From NCBI GenBank assembly GCA_047625765.1, contig JBLHRE010000071.1:1-8998 (forward strand): a stretch of 8,998 bases of DNA, given 5' to 3'. A model generated the notes under the pieces. The model did not search any database. It saw nothing but the letters and a program-made list of their open reading frames with translations, and was not told where the DNA came from. How positions within the stretch are numbered: the stretch's first letter is position 1; every line of letters begins with the position of its first letter. This DNA comes from JBLHRE01 sp047625765. Lineage in GTDB: Bacteria > Bacteroidota > Bacteroidia > Flavobacteriales > JBLHRE01. This document shows, piece by piece, positions 1-6,387 of this stretch. The position numbers and the translations under genes were made by a program.

Positions 1-1
1 A

Positions 2-61
2 ATGGCTTATAAGTGCCTTTTATTGCTAGCTGTGTTAACAAGTGTTATGTTTTTTAATTAA
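2..61 (+). CDS. Possible 3' end of an upstream gene, or a 19-codon ORF
   Basis: This frame is open from the left edge to a TAA at 59-61 and encodes a very hydrophobic stretch that begins MAYKCLLLLAVL. It could be the C-terminal membrane segment of a gene that starts outside the window, a tiny ORF starting at the ATG at 2-4, or chance. Twenty stop-free codons are not rare in AT-rich DNA, and there is too little sequence to name a product. The other plus frames and the minus strand are closed by stops in this stretch. Confidence 0.2.
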   Translation: MAYKCLLLLAVLTSVMFFN

Positions 62-76
62 TCAACATAAGAATCA

Positions 77-84
77 TAAATTTG
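77..84 (+). promoter_or_regulatory. Candidate -7 promoter box of the M13 peptidase gene
   Basis: TAAATTTG matches the Bacteroidota housekeeping -7 consensus TAnnTTTG exactly and ends 22 nt before the ATG at 107. That would give a short leader of roughly 15 nt. I see no clear -33 TTTG box at the usual distance; the upstream DNA is T/A-rich. The leader between the box and the ATG is A-rich with no Shine-Dalgarno sequence, as is usual in this phylum. Confidence 0.5.
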
Positions 85-106
85 ATGCTTTAAAAAACAA
101 TTAATT

Positions 107-2173
107 ATGAAGATAAGTTACTTAACTGGTTGTGTTGGAGCTAGTGTATTATTAAGTGCATGTTGCTTTTTGCAAGAACCCACTTCAATAAAATCAAAAG
201 AACCTGCTAGCGTACTGACAAAAGCACCACCATTGATGTCAGCCGATTTCTCTTATATGAATATGGCTGTTGACCCAAAAGAAGATTTCTTTCAGTTTGT
301 AAATGGCAAATGGATAGCGGACAATCCTATTCCTGACTCAGAATCTAGATGGGGTAGTTTCAACGAAGTATCTGACAGAAATAATGATGTAATCCGTACT
401 TTATTAGAAGAAGCTTCTGCCAGTACAGTACATCCCAAAGGTTCGGCTAAACAAATGATTGGTGATTACTATTACGCAATCATGGATAATAAAACTAGAA
501 ATTCTGCTAAAACTGTACCAATTCAAAAACAAGTAGATAAGATAAATGCTGCGTCAAAAGCGGATTTAGCAACTTTATTAGCCGATTTCCATATGAATGG
601 ATTGGGCGGTGTTTTTGGAATGTATGTTGACCAAGATTTGGTAGATAACAGCAAGTATGTTGTTAAAATTGGCCAAGGTGGTCAAGGTTTACCCGATAAA
701 GACTACTACTTTAAGGATGATGAAAAATCGGTTGAAACACGTGCTGCATATCTAGAACATTTAGAGAAAATGTTTGCTCTTGTTGGATCGAAACAGGCCT
801 CCAAAAAAGCCACTTCCATTATGGCTCTGGAGAAAGAGTTTGCTTCGGCATCGATGAACAGATTGGAAAGAAGAAATATTGAAGCTCAGAATAATGAAAT
901 GACATTGGCAGAATTGAAAGCAATTTGCCCTTCATTTGATTGGGATGTTTATTTTGCTAATATGGGTATTCCTGTTTTTGATACCATTATTGTTGGCCAG
1001 CCTGCCTACTTCGAGAAATTCGAAAGCATACTTGCCAAAGGCGATTACAATGCATTTAAAGACTATTTACACTGGAATGTGTTAAACAAAACAGCTAGTA
1101 TGTTAAGTGCCGATTTGGAAACTCAAAACTTTGCATTTTACGCTACTTATATGCGAGGTGCTAAAGAAATGAAACCAGATTGGAAAAGAGCAGTTGGTGT
1201 AATGAACTGGACTATGGGCGAACCATTGGGTAGAGCATTTGTTGAAACTAACTTTAGTCCAGAATCTAAAGCTAGAGTTAACGAAATGGTTGATAATCTT
1301 GGTGCTGCCTTAAAAGAAAGAATTGCACAGTTAGATTGGATGAGCCCTGAAACTAAGGAGCAAGCCTACCTTAAATTAGGTTCGTTTATGCGCAAGTTAG
1401 GTTATCCAGATACTTGGAAAGATATGTCCAGTGTTACTATTACAAGAGCATCTATTATTGATAATTGGATGGCAATTAGCAGGTTTAATAAAAATGAAAA
1501 CATAGCTAAATTAGGCAAGCCAATAGATCGAACAGAATGGGGTATGCCCGCTCATATTGTGAATGCTTATTACAATCCTGCAATGAACGAAATAGTCTTC
1601 CCTGCAGGAATTATGCAACCTCCTTTCTTCGATCCAAATGCGGAAGATGCTGTCAACTATGCTAGAATGGGTGCCGTTATTGGACATGAGATGATACACG
1701 GATTCGATGACCAAGGTGCTAAATTCGATCACGAAGGTAAATTCCGTAACTGGTGGACAGAAGAGGATATGAGTTTGTTTGAAGAACGTACTACGCGTTT
1801 AGCTGATCAATACGACCAATATGAAGTTTTAGAAGGTGTTCATGTAAATGGTAAATTAACCCTAGGCGAGAATATTGCCGACTTTGGTGGTTTAACTATG
1901 GCGTACTATGCTTATCAAAAATCACTAGAAGGGAAATCTAGAGCTAAAATCAATAGTTATACTCCCGAACAACGCTTCTTTATTTCTTTTGGTCAAGTTT
2001 GGAAAGGAACTGCTACAGATGCATTCTTACGTCAGCAAGTAGCTACAGACCCACACTCTCCGGTAGAATTTAGAGTAAATGGTACCTTAAGCAATATGCC
2101 CGAATTCTTTGAGGCATTTGAGGTGCAAAATGGAAATGCAATGCGTAATACCAATCCTATTGTGATTTGGTAA
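107..2173 (+). CDS. pepO: M13 family (PepO/neprilysin-like) lipoprotein zinc metallopeptidase
   Basis: This is an exported zinc endopeptidase expected to cleave oligopeptides in the periplasm. At 688 residues it has the normal family length. The N-terminus is a lipoprotein signal with lipobox L16-S17-A18-C19, so Cys19 should be lipidated; a second Cys follows at 20. The next residues are not acid-rich, so the known Bacteroidota surface-export signal is not obvious, and a periplasm-facing anchor is inferred. The M13 N-terminal domain runs from about residue 50 (DPKEDFFQFVNGKW) to about 435, and the catalytic domain from about 480 to the end. Key residues are present: substrate-binding NAYY at 486-489, zinc motif HEMIH with H527, E528 and H531, third ligand E588 in ENIAD with D592, and H650 and R656 near the C-terminus, where neprilysin has its conserved His and Arg. 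The protein ends in the typical IW. All catalytic residues are intact, so it should be active. The gene stands alone, with its own promoter box and terminator. The symbol follows the family; the physiological substrate is unknown. Confidence 0.95.
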   Translation: MKISYLTGCVGASVLLSACCFLQEPTSIKSKEPASVLTKAPPLMSADFSYMNMAVDPKEDFFQFVNGKWIADNPIPDSESRWGSFNEVSDRNNDVIRTLLEEASASTVHPKGSAKQMIGDYYYAIMDNKTRNSAKTVPIQKQVDKINAASKADLATLLADFHMNGLGGVFGMYVDQDLVDNSKYVVKIGQGGQGLPDKDYYFKDDEKSVETRAAYLEHLEKMFALVGSKQASKKATSIMALEKEFASASMNRLERRNIEAQNNEMTLAELKAICPSFDWDVYFANMGIPVFDTIIVGQPAYFEKFESILAKGDYNAFKDYLHWNVLNKTASMLSADLETQNFAFYATYMRGAKEMKPDWKRAVGVMNWTMGEPLGRAFVETNFSPESKARVNEMVDNLGAALKERIAQLDWMSPETKEQAYLKLGSFMRKLGYPDTWKDMSSVTITRASIIDNWMAISRFNKNENIAKLGKPIDRTEWGMPAHIVNAYYNPAMNEIVFPAGIMQPPFFDPNAEDAVNYARMGAVIGHEMIHGFDDQGAKFDHEGKFRNWWTEEDMSLFEERTTRLADQYDQYEVLEGVHVNGKLTLGENIADFGGLTMAYYAYQKSLEGKSRAKINSYTPEQRFFISFGQVWKGTATDAFLRQQVATDPHSPVEFRVNGTLSNMPEFFEAFEVQNGNAMRNTNPIVIW

Positions 2174-2184
2174 GACCTTAAATA

Positions 2185-2231
2185 TTAGACATAAAAAAGA
2201 CCCAGCAATACTGGGTCTTTTTTATGTCTAA
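2185..2231. terminator. Bidirectional intrinsic terminator between the M13 peptidase and spoIID-like genes
   Basis: A perfect 21-bp inverted repeat (2185-2205 with 2211-2231) has a 5-nt loop, CAATA. The core is GACCCAG/CTGGGTC, followed on the plus strand by six T (2218-2223) and preceded by six A (2193-2198), which read as U on the minus strand. It lies 11 nt after the peptidase stop and 7 nt after the stop of the convergent minus-strand gene, so it should end both transcripts. Confidence 0.93.
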
Positions 2232-2238
2232 CATTTTA

Positions 2239-3384
2239 TTAAGACTGATAGTTTTCTAATTGTATGCCCTTAAAATAATGCCTTAAAATCTCTTTGTAAC
2301 TGTAACCACTTATCGCTCTTTTTTCTGCACCTTCTTGGCACATACCCACTCCATGCCCAAATCCTCTACCTTTTATAATAACGTCTTCTCCAATAATTTT
2401 ATAAGAGAAAAATGTAGACGGTAAATCAAATACCTCTCTTATTTTGGTTACTGGTATTTGCCGATCACCACATTCAAAATTCACCAATCGTTGTTCTTGC
2501 TCAAATTGATTTAATTCTAAATATAGGGCATAATTGCCTTTCAATGTTGGATTCATTCTTTCTAAAAAATTATACCAATCTTTTTTTGATATCTTGTCAA
2601 ACCATTTTCCATGCTCAGCATCCAAACAAATAGATTCGGTAGAACTCTTTAAATAGCTGATATCTTTTCCGCCCCATAAATCTAAAGAAGACAAAGTCTG
2701 CCCGCCACAATTAGAGTGAAAAACGGCTTCTATAAGCCTTTTATTTTTATCTAAGGCGACTATAGATTGGGTTGCATGTGTTGCTTGTCTAACCAAGTAT
2801 TCATTTTTACTGTAAGCCCTACTACCAAAAACCTGACAATGTTCTGTATCGCAAAGCTGATACCCAAAATTCATGTGTTTGGAAACATTTCTTAAACCAT
2901 AGGTTCTTACCAAAATAGCCTGAGCTTTTAAGAATTCCAAATTCTGTGAATGCCCTATTTCAGATTCTACAACTCCTGCAACATACTCTTCTAAATCAAC
3001 CTTATTTAAAAGTTTTATCTTTCCTCCTAATAATCGAATATCCAAATCGCCTGTATACTGACGTTCATCTTCCTCAACCTTTATTTTAAAAGATTGGTTT
3101 ATATTTTTTGGAGAAAAAATAAGGTCTCGAAACAAACCCACATTTTCACCATTGTACAATACCTTAATTTGATTATTTATAAAGGATAAATAAATGATTT
3201 TAGCTTCACTTGATTCATCCAAACGAATAAGTACATTGTTCTGATGCTTTAATTCATATATCCCGTGTTTTGCGGCCAGCAGTACCTTCTGAACATCTAC
3301 ATTTTCGTACAATCCAATAATTAATTGTTTTGCCTCTAATAGTGATGCTTGGAAAAGAAATAATATAATTAATAGTACCCTCAT
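2239..3384 (-). CDS. SpoIID/LytB domain-containing exported protein
   Basis: This 381-residue protein has a signal peptide (about residues 1-18, MRVLLIILFLFQASLLEA) and a SpoIID/LytB domain from about 120 to 375. Family signatures are visible: LEEYVAGVVESEI (131-143), where E142 aligns with the glutamate that is catalytic in Bacillus SpoIID; a Cys/His cluster C178, H182, C183; FHSNCGG (222-228); and the C-terminal GRGFGHGVGMCQEGA (339-353). SpoIID of spore formers is a lytic transglycosylase that cuts glycan strands lacking stem peptides. A peptidoglycan-acting role in the periplasm is inferred here, and sporulation is not implied. Residues 19-115 resemble nothing I recognise. It is the last gene of the operon, and its ATG overlaps the lpxB TGA by 4 nt (ATGA), which suggests coupled translation. 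The domain call is firm; enzymatic activity is not proven by sequence. Confidence 0.9.
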   Translation of the reverse strand: MRVLLIILFLFQASLLEAKQLIIGLYENVDVQKVLLAAKHGIYELKHQNNVLIRLDESSEAKIIYLSFINNQIKVLYNGENVGLFRDLIFSPKNINQSFKIKVEEDERQYTGDLDIRLLGGKIKLLNKVDLEEYVAGVVESEIGHSQNLEFLKAQAILVRTYGLRNVSKHMNFGYQLCDTEHCQVFGSRAYSKNEYLVRQATHATQSIVALDKNKRLIEAVFHSNCGGQTLSSLDLWGGKDISYLKSSTESICLDAEHGKWFDKISKKDWYNFLERMNPTLKGNYALYLELNQFEQEQRLVNFECGDRQIPVTKIREVFDLPSTFFSYKIIGEDVIIKGRGFGHGVGMCQEGAEKRAISGYSYKEILRHYFKGIQLENYQS

Positions 3385-4487
3385 GAATTAGCTGTTTCTA
3401 ATACAATTTTGGCAGCATTTAAAGAAGCTCCAGTCCCTCCTAATTTGGTTTTTAAAACTTGATATGCATCTAGCATTTCTTCACGTTTTACGCCATCTAA
3501 GATTAACTTAAGTTCTGTTTGCATTCTGCTTGCATTGCATTCATCTTGAACCAATTCGCTAACCACCTCTTTGTTTAAAATTAAATTTACCAAAGAAATA
3601 AATGGAACATTAATTAACCTTTTACCTATCTGGTAAGAAAAGCCCGAGGTTCTATAACACACCACTTGAGGTACATTAAAAAGAGCGGTTTCTAAAGTTG
3701 CTGTTCCAGAAGTAACCAATGCTGCATGACTTGAATGCAACAGGTCATACGTTTTCCCAAAAATTAATTCGATTTTGCTTTCCTGCATAAACTCATGGTA
3801 AAATGATGCTTTCTGTGAAGGCGCTCCAGCAATTACAAACTTATAATCAGGAAAATAATTTGCCGCTTCAATCATCTCTGGAAGCATCTTAGAAATTTCT
3901 TGTTTACGACTTCCCGGTAAAAGCGCAATTATGGGTCTTTTGTCTTCTTTCTCCAAAAGCTCAGGGATTCCTGCACTTTTAAATTTCGCCACTTCGTCTA
4001 ATAAAGGATGGCCAACAAAGTCGATATTTATATTGTATTTTTTATAGAAATCTTTTTCAAAAGGTAGAATAGCCATCATTCTATCTACCACCTTTTCTAT
4101 GGTAAATACGCGTTTCTTTTTCCAAGCCCAAACTTGTGGTGAAATATAATAAACAACCTTTATCCCAAGGGTTTTGGCATAAGGTGCTATTCTAAGATTA
4201 AATCCAGGATAGTCCACTAATACCAATACATCTGGTGCATATTCTTTTAAATCTTTTTTACATAAACGTAAGAAACCACTAATGGTTCTAATATTTTTTA
4301 TGACTTCCAAAAAACCCATAAAAGACAAATCTTTTATATGTTTTACCAGGGTAGCACCTTGCGCAGAAAGGCGGTCTCCACCCCATGCTCGAATTTCGGC
4401 TTTTCTATCTAATTTTTTAAGTTCTAAAACCATGTTGGAAGCATGTAGATCTCCTGAAGCTTCTCCAGAAACTATATAATATCTCAT
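3381..4487 (-). CDS. lpxB: Lipid-A-disaccharide synthase LpxB
   Basis: LpxB is the GT19 glycosyltransferase that joins UDP-2,3-diacylglucosamine to lipid X to form the tetraacyl disaccharide of lipid A, working at the inner face of the cytoplasmic membrane. The 368 residues match the family length. Signatures in order: GEASGD (8-13) near the N-terminus, VDYPGFN (91-97), YYISPQVWAW (113-122), GHPL (159-162), LPGSRKQEI (190-198) in the nucleotide-sugar-binding half, SGTATLETAL (260-269) and ELVQD (311-315). Nothing is truncated. It is third in a minus-strand operon: its ATG overlaps the TGA of the small membrane protein gene by 4 nt, and its own TGA overlaps the next ATG by 4 nt. The usual lpxD-fabZ-lpxA neighbours are absent; in this lineage lpxB sits beside surE instead. 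Confidence 0.97.
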   Translation of the reverse strand: MRYYIVSGEASGDLHASNMVLELKKLDRKAEIRAWGGDRLSAQGATLVKHIKDLSFMGFLEVIKNIRTISGFLRLCKKDLKEYAPDVLVLVDYPGFNLRIAPYAKTLGIKVVYYISPQVWAWKKKRVFTIEKVVDRMMAILPFEKDFYKKYNINIDFVGHPLLDEVAKFKSAGIPELLEKEDKRPIIALLPGSRKQEISKMLPEMIEAANYFPDYKFVIAGAPSQKASFYHEFMQESKIELIFGKTYDLLHSSHAALVTSGTATLETALFNVPQVVCYRTSGFSYQIGKRLINVPFISLVNLILNKEVVSELVQDECNASRMQTELKLILDGVKREEMLDAYQVLKTKLGGTGASLNAAKIVLETANS

Positions 4488-4744
4488 AAAATGAAATAAC
4501 TAAAGATGGCTGCATAAACCAAAGTGGCTAATAATATTCCTTTACCCGTTTCGTCTTTGTGCCATTTGACCATGTACATTCTGAAAAGGAAAACATTTGC
4601 TGTAATAGAAACAACTTGTTGCGTAGACTCTCTAAAGCTTTCGTTATTGGCAAGGCTCAACAATAATTCTATTATTAAGTAACTGATAATTGGTAATACT
4701 GCTCCAATAATAATCCCAAACCACATATTATTTTTCTTCAACAT
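4484..4744 (-). CDS. Small three-helix membrane protein between surE and lpxB, function unknown
   Basis: I do not recognise this protein. From the ATG at 4744 it has 86 residues: a basic start (MLKKNN), then hydrophobic segments at about 8-32, 44-59 and 69-86, with a charged stretch KWHKDETGK at 60-68 and a Glu (E26) inside the first helix. The C-terminus is itself hydrophobic (FSYFIL). The start is uncertain. The ATG at 4744 overlaps the surE end by 17 nt. An ATG at 4726, one nt after the surE TAA, would give 80 residues and keep all helices. A TTG at 4753 is also in frame but less likely. Its TGA overlaps the lpxB ATG by 4 nt. Tight packing in the operon suggests a real gene linked to surE or lpxB, perhaps membrane-associated lipid A work, but that is only inference from position. 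Confidence 0.8.
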   Translation of the reverse strand: MLKKNNMWFGIIIGAVLPIISYLIIELLLSLANNESFRESTQQVVSITANVFLFRMYMVKWHKDETGKGILLATLVYAAIFSYFIL

Positions 4745-5504
4745 TCCAATCAAATGTATTTAAGGTTGGCATTGCATGATGGGCAGTAACATCGTACTGT
4801 ACGGGAACTACAGAAACAAATTGATGCGCTAAAGCCCATTCATCAGTATCTTCTCCTCCATCATAATTAATAAACTTACCGGTTAACCAGTAATATTTTT
4901 TCCCCATTGGGTCTACTCTTTCGTCAAATTCCTCTTCCCAATTGGCATTGGCTTGTCTGCAAACCTTAATCCCCAAAATATTCTCCGTTTTTGGGATGTT
5001 CACATTTAGGCAGGTTCCTTTTGGCAAACCATTACTTAAAACCTGTTTTACAATGGTAGTAACGTATTTGTCTACCGCATCGAAATTTGCAGACATAGAA
5101 TTGTCTAACAAAGAAAAACCAACAGATGGAATCCCTTCTAAACTGCCCTCCACAGCTGCAGACATTGTTCCCGAATAAATAACGTTTATACTAGAGTTAG
5201 ATCCATGGTTGATGCCCGAAACACATAAGTCTGGTTTTCTAGGAAGAATAACATTTACTGCCAGTTTGACACAGTCTACAGGAGTACCCGAACAAGAGTA
5301 TTCCTCTTGCGGGCCTTCATCAATATACACTTTATCGCACCTAAGTGTTGCGTTTAATGTTATTGCATGCCCCATTCCAGACTGAGGGCTATCTGGCGCA
5401 ACAACTACCACATCACCCAAGGGTAACATAAGGCTAATTAACTTCCGAATTCCGGGAGCTGTAATCCCATCATCGTTTACCACTAAAATCAATGGTTTTT
5501 CCAT
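4728..5504 (-). CDS. surE: 5'/3'-nucleotidase SurE
   Basis: SurE is a metal-dependent phosphatase that dephosphorylates nucleoside 5'- and 3'-monophosphates, and it is associated with stationary-phase and stress survival in other bacteria. The 258 residues match the family. The metal site is complete: D11 and D12 in VVNDDGI, S42 in PDSPQSGMG and N99 in VSGINHGSN. The conserved SGTPVDCVKLA (72-82) and YSGTMSAAVEG (110-120) are present. It is cytoplasmic, with no signal peptide. It is the first gene of the minus-strand operon, and its ATG lies 23 nt downstream of a perfect TAnnTTTG box. The 3' end overlaps or abuts the small membrane protein gene, depending on which start is used there. Confidence 0.96.
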   Translation of the reverse strand: MEKPLILVVNDDGITAPGIRKLISLMLPLGDVVVVAPDSPQSGMGHAITLNATLRCDKVYIDEGPQEEYSCSGTPVDCVKLAVNVILPRKPDLCVSGINHGSNSSINVIYSGTMSAAVEGSLEGIPSVGFSLLDNSMSANFDAVDKYVTTIVKQVLSNGLPKGTCLNVNIPKTENILGIKVCRQANANWEEEFDERVDPMGKKYYWLTGKFINYDGGEDTDEWALAHQFVSVVPVQYDVTAHHAMPTLNTFDWNVEEK

Positions 5505-5520
5505 ACTTTTGGCTATAAAT

Positions 5521-5555
5521 TGTCTGACAAAACTACCATTTTTATTGGTCAGGCA
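5521..5555. promoter_or_regulatory. Imperfect inverted repeat over the surE promoter
   Basis: TGTCTGACAAA (5521-5531) and TTGGTCAGGCA (5545-5555) can pair at 10 of 11 positions, including one G-T, around a 13-nt spacer. The left arm overlaps the surE -7 box. The repeat sits in the 97-nt space between surE and the divergent YugP-type gene. It could be a repressor operator acting on one or both genes; no regulator is identifiable from sequence, and chance cannot be excluded. Confidence 0.35.
5528..5535 (-). promoter_or_regulatory. Candidate -7 promoter box of the surE operon
   Basis: Read on the minus strand this is TAGTTTTG, an exact TAnnTTTG match, ending 23 nt before the surE ATG. The spacing is like that of the peptidase box (22 nt) and the box of the 189-residue gene (19 nt). 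No good -33 TTTG is visible. It would drive surE, the membrane protein gene, lpxB and the spoIID-like gene as one transcript. Confidence 0.5.
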
Positions 5556-5601
5556 TAATAATTGAAATCACTGTTTCAAAAATCATAAAAAGAATCTTAC
5601 C

Positions 5602-6288
5602 ATGGGAATCTGGGGAATAATAATCGTTTTTACATTAATTGGCTGGGGAGTACAGTATAAACTTAAATCCAAATTTAAAAAATATGGGAAAGTTGCCTTG
5701 CAAAATAACTTGACTGGGCAGCAAATTGCGGAACTTATGTTGCAAGAGCATGGAATTAGTGATGTCTCTGTTATCAGTACTCCTGGTAAATTAACAGATC
5801 ATTACAACCCAAAAAATAAAACGATTAATTTATCGGAAGCCGTTTTTGAAGAATGCTCTGTTTCTGCAGCAGCTATTGCAGCTCACGAATGCGGGCATGC
5901 GGTGCAACATGCAAAAGCATATTCTTGGTTACAAATGAGATCTACTTTGGTTCCTATTGTAAATGTAAGTAGTAGAATGATGCAATTTATATTTATTGCC
6001 GGTATGATTGGTGCTAGTTTTTTACACTTTTTCGATTTCCAAATGGTTCTAATGACTGTTATAGCAGCTCAGGCAATGATTACAATTTTCACCTTAATTA
6101 CTCTACCAGTAGAATACGATGCAAGCAATAGAGCTTTAGCTTGGATGAGAAACAGCCCCAATTTTGCTGATGAAGAGATTGAGCAATCTAAGGATGCTTT
6201 GAAGTGGGCTGCCAATACGTACTTAGTCGCAGCTTTGGCAGCAGTGTCTCAATTGGCGTTTTATATAGCATTAAGCTCCAGAGATTAG
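5602..6288 (+). CDS. YugP-type integral membrane zinc metallopeptidase (Zn_peptidase_2 family)
   Basis: The 228-residue protein matches the YugP-like neutral zinc metallopeptidase family (Pfam Zn_peptidase_2), whose physiological substrates are largely unknown. Visible features are an N-terminal membrane helix (about 3-18); the conserved DHYNPKNKTINLSE (66-79); the zinc motif HECGH with H95, E96 and H99; two central helices (about 116-140 and 146-168); a conserved PVEYDASNRA (169-178) whose E171 is a plausible third zinc ligand; and a C-terminal helix (about 206-224). Length and all motifs are normal. The ATG at 5602 has only an A-rich leader and no strict TAnnTTTG box on its strand. The gene is divergent from surE and is followed 99 nt later by the T9SS cargo gene, with no hairpin terminator of classical form between them. 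Confidence 0.92.
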   Translation: MGIWGIIIVFTLIGWGVQYKLKSKFKKYGKVALQNNLTGQQIAELMLQEHGISDVSVISTPGKLTDHYNPKNKTINLSEAVFEECSVSAAAIAAHECGHAVQHAKAYSWLQMRSTLVPIVNVSSRMMQFIFIAGMIGASFLHFFDFQMVLMTVIAAQAMITIFTLITLPVEYDASNRALAWMRNSPNFADEEIEQSKDALKWAANTYLVAALAAVSQLAFYIALSSRD

Positions 6289-6295
6289 TAATTTG

Positions 6296-6309
6296 TTAAC
6301 AATTGTTAA
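6296..6309. promoter_or_regulatory. 14-bp perfect palindrome before the T9SS cargo gene
   Basis: TTAACAATTGTTAA is a perfect palindrome 7 nt after the stop of the YugP-type gene and 78 nt before the cargo ATG. It has no T-run and no GC core, so it is not a terminator. It is a plausible site for a dimeric regulator. In AT-rich DNA such a palindrome can also arise by chance. A 12/14 match lies at 35-48, upstream of the M13 peptidase gene. Confidence 0.3.
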
Positions 6310-6327
6310 TCAATCGTTCAATTTTAA

Positions 6328-6355
6328 TTTGATATTAAAATATTCTTTAAATTCG
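6328..6355 (+). promoter_or_regulatory. Candidate promoter of the T9SS cargo gene (-33 TTTG, -7 TAAATTCG)
   Basis: TTTG at 6328-6331 is followed after 16 nt by TAAATTCG (6348-6355), which has one mismatch to TAnnTTTG. The spacing is slightly short for the Bacteroidota -33/-7 arrangement. The box ends 32 nt before the ATG at 6388. An A/T-only inverted repeat, ATTTTAAT/ATTAAAAT (6321-6328 and 6334-6341), overlaps the -33 box. The leader is A-rich. Confidence 0.35.
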
Positions 6356-6387
6356 CAACACTTTGAACAAAAACAAATAAAATTAAT

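Noticed and set aside
1511..1732. Minus-strand open frame of 73 codons inside the M13 peptidase gene
   Set aside because: It lies wholly antisense to the conserved catalytic region (HEMIH and NAYY) and its product looks like no known protein.
2239..3384. SpoIID domain as a sign of a spore-forming Firmicute
   Set aside because: LpxB (lipid A), the T9SS sorting domain and TAnnTTTG boxes all point to Gram-negative Bacteroidota, and SpoIID/LytB domains occur outside spore formers.
4282..4479. Plus-strand open frame of 65 codons opposite the start of lpxB
   Set aside because: It is antisense to the conserved LpxB N-terminus; the open frame follows from the codon use of the real gene.
4745..4753. 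TTG start at 4753 for the small membrane protein
   Set aside because: It adds only three residues and needs a rare start, while ATGs at 4744 and 4726 are available and one of them abuts the surE stop.
4942..5178. Plus-strand open frame of 78 codons opposite surE
   Set aside because: It is antisense to a complete, well-conserved SurE and has no promoter or leader of its own.
6321..6341. ATTTTAAT/ATTAAAAT hairpin as a terminator for the YugP-type gene
   Set aside because: The stem is all A/T with no GC core and no following T-run, so it would not be a stable intrinsic terminator.
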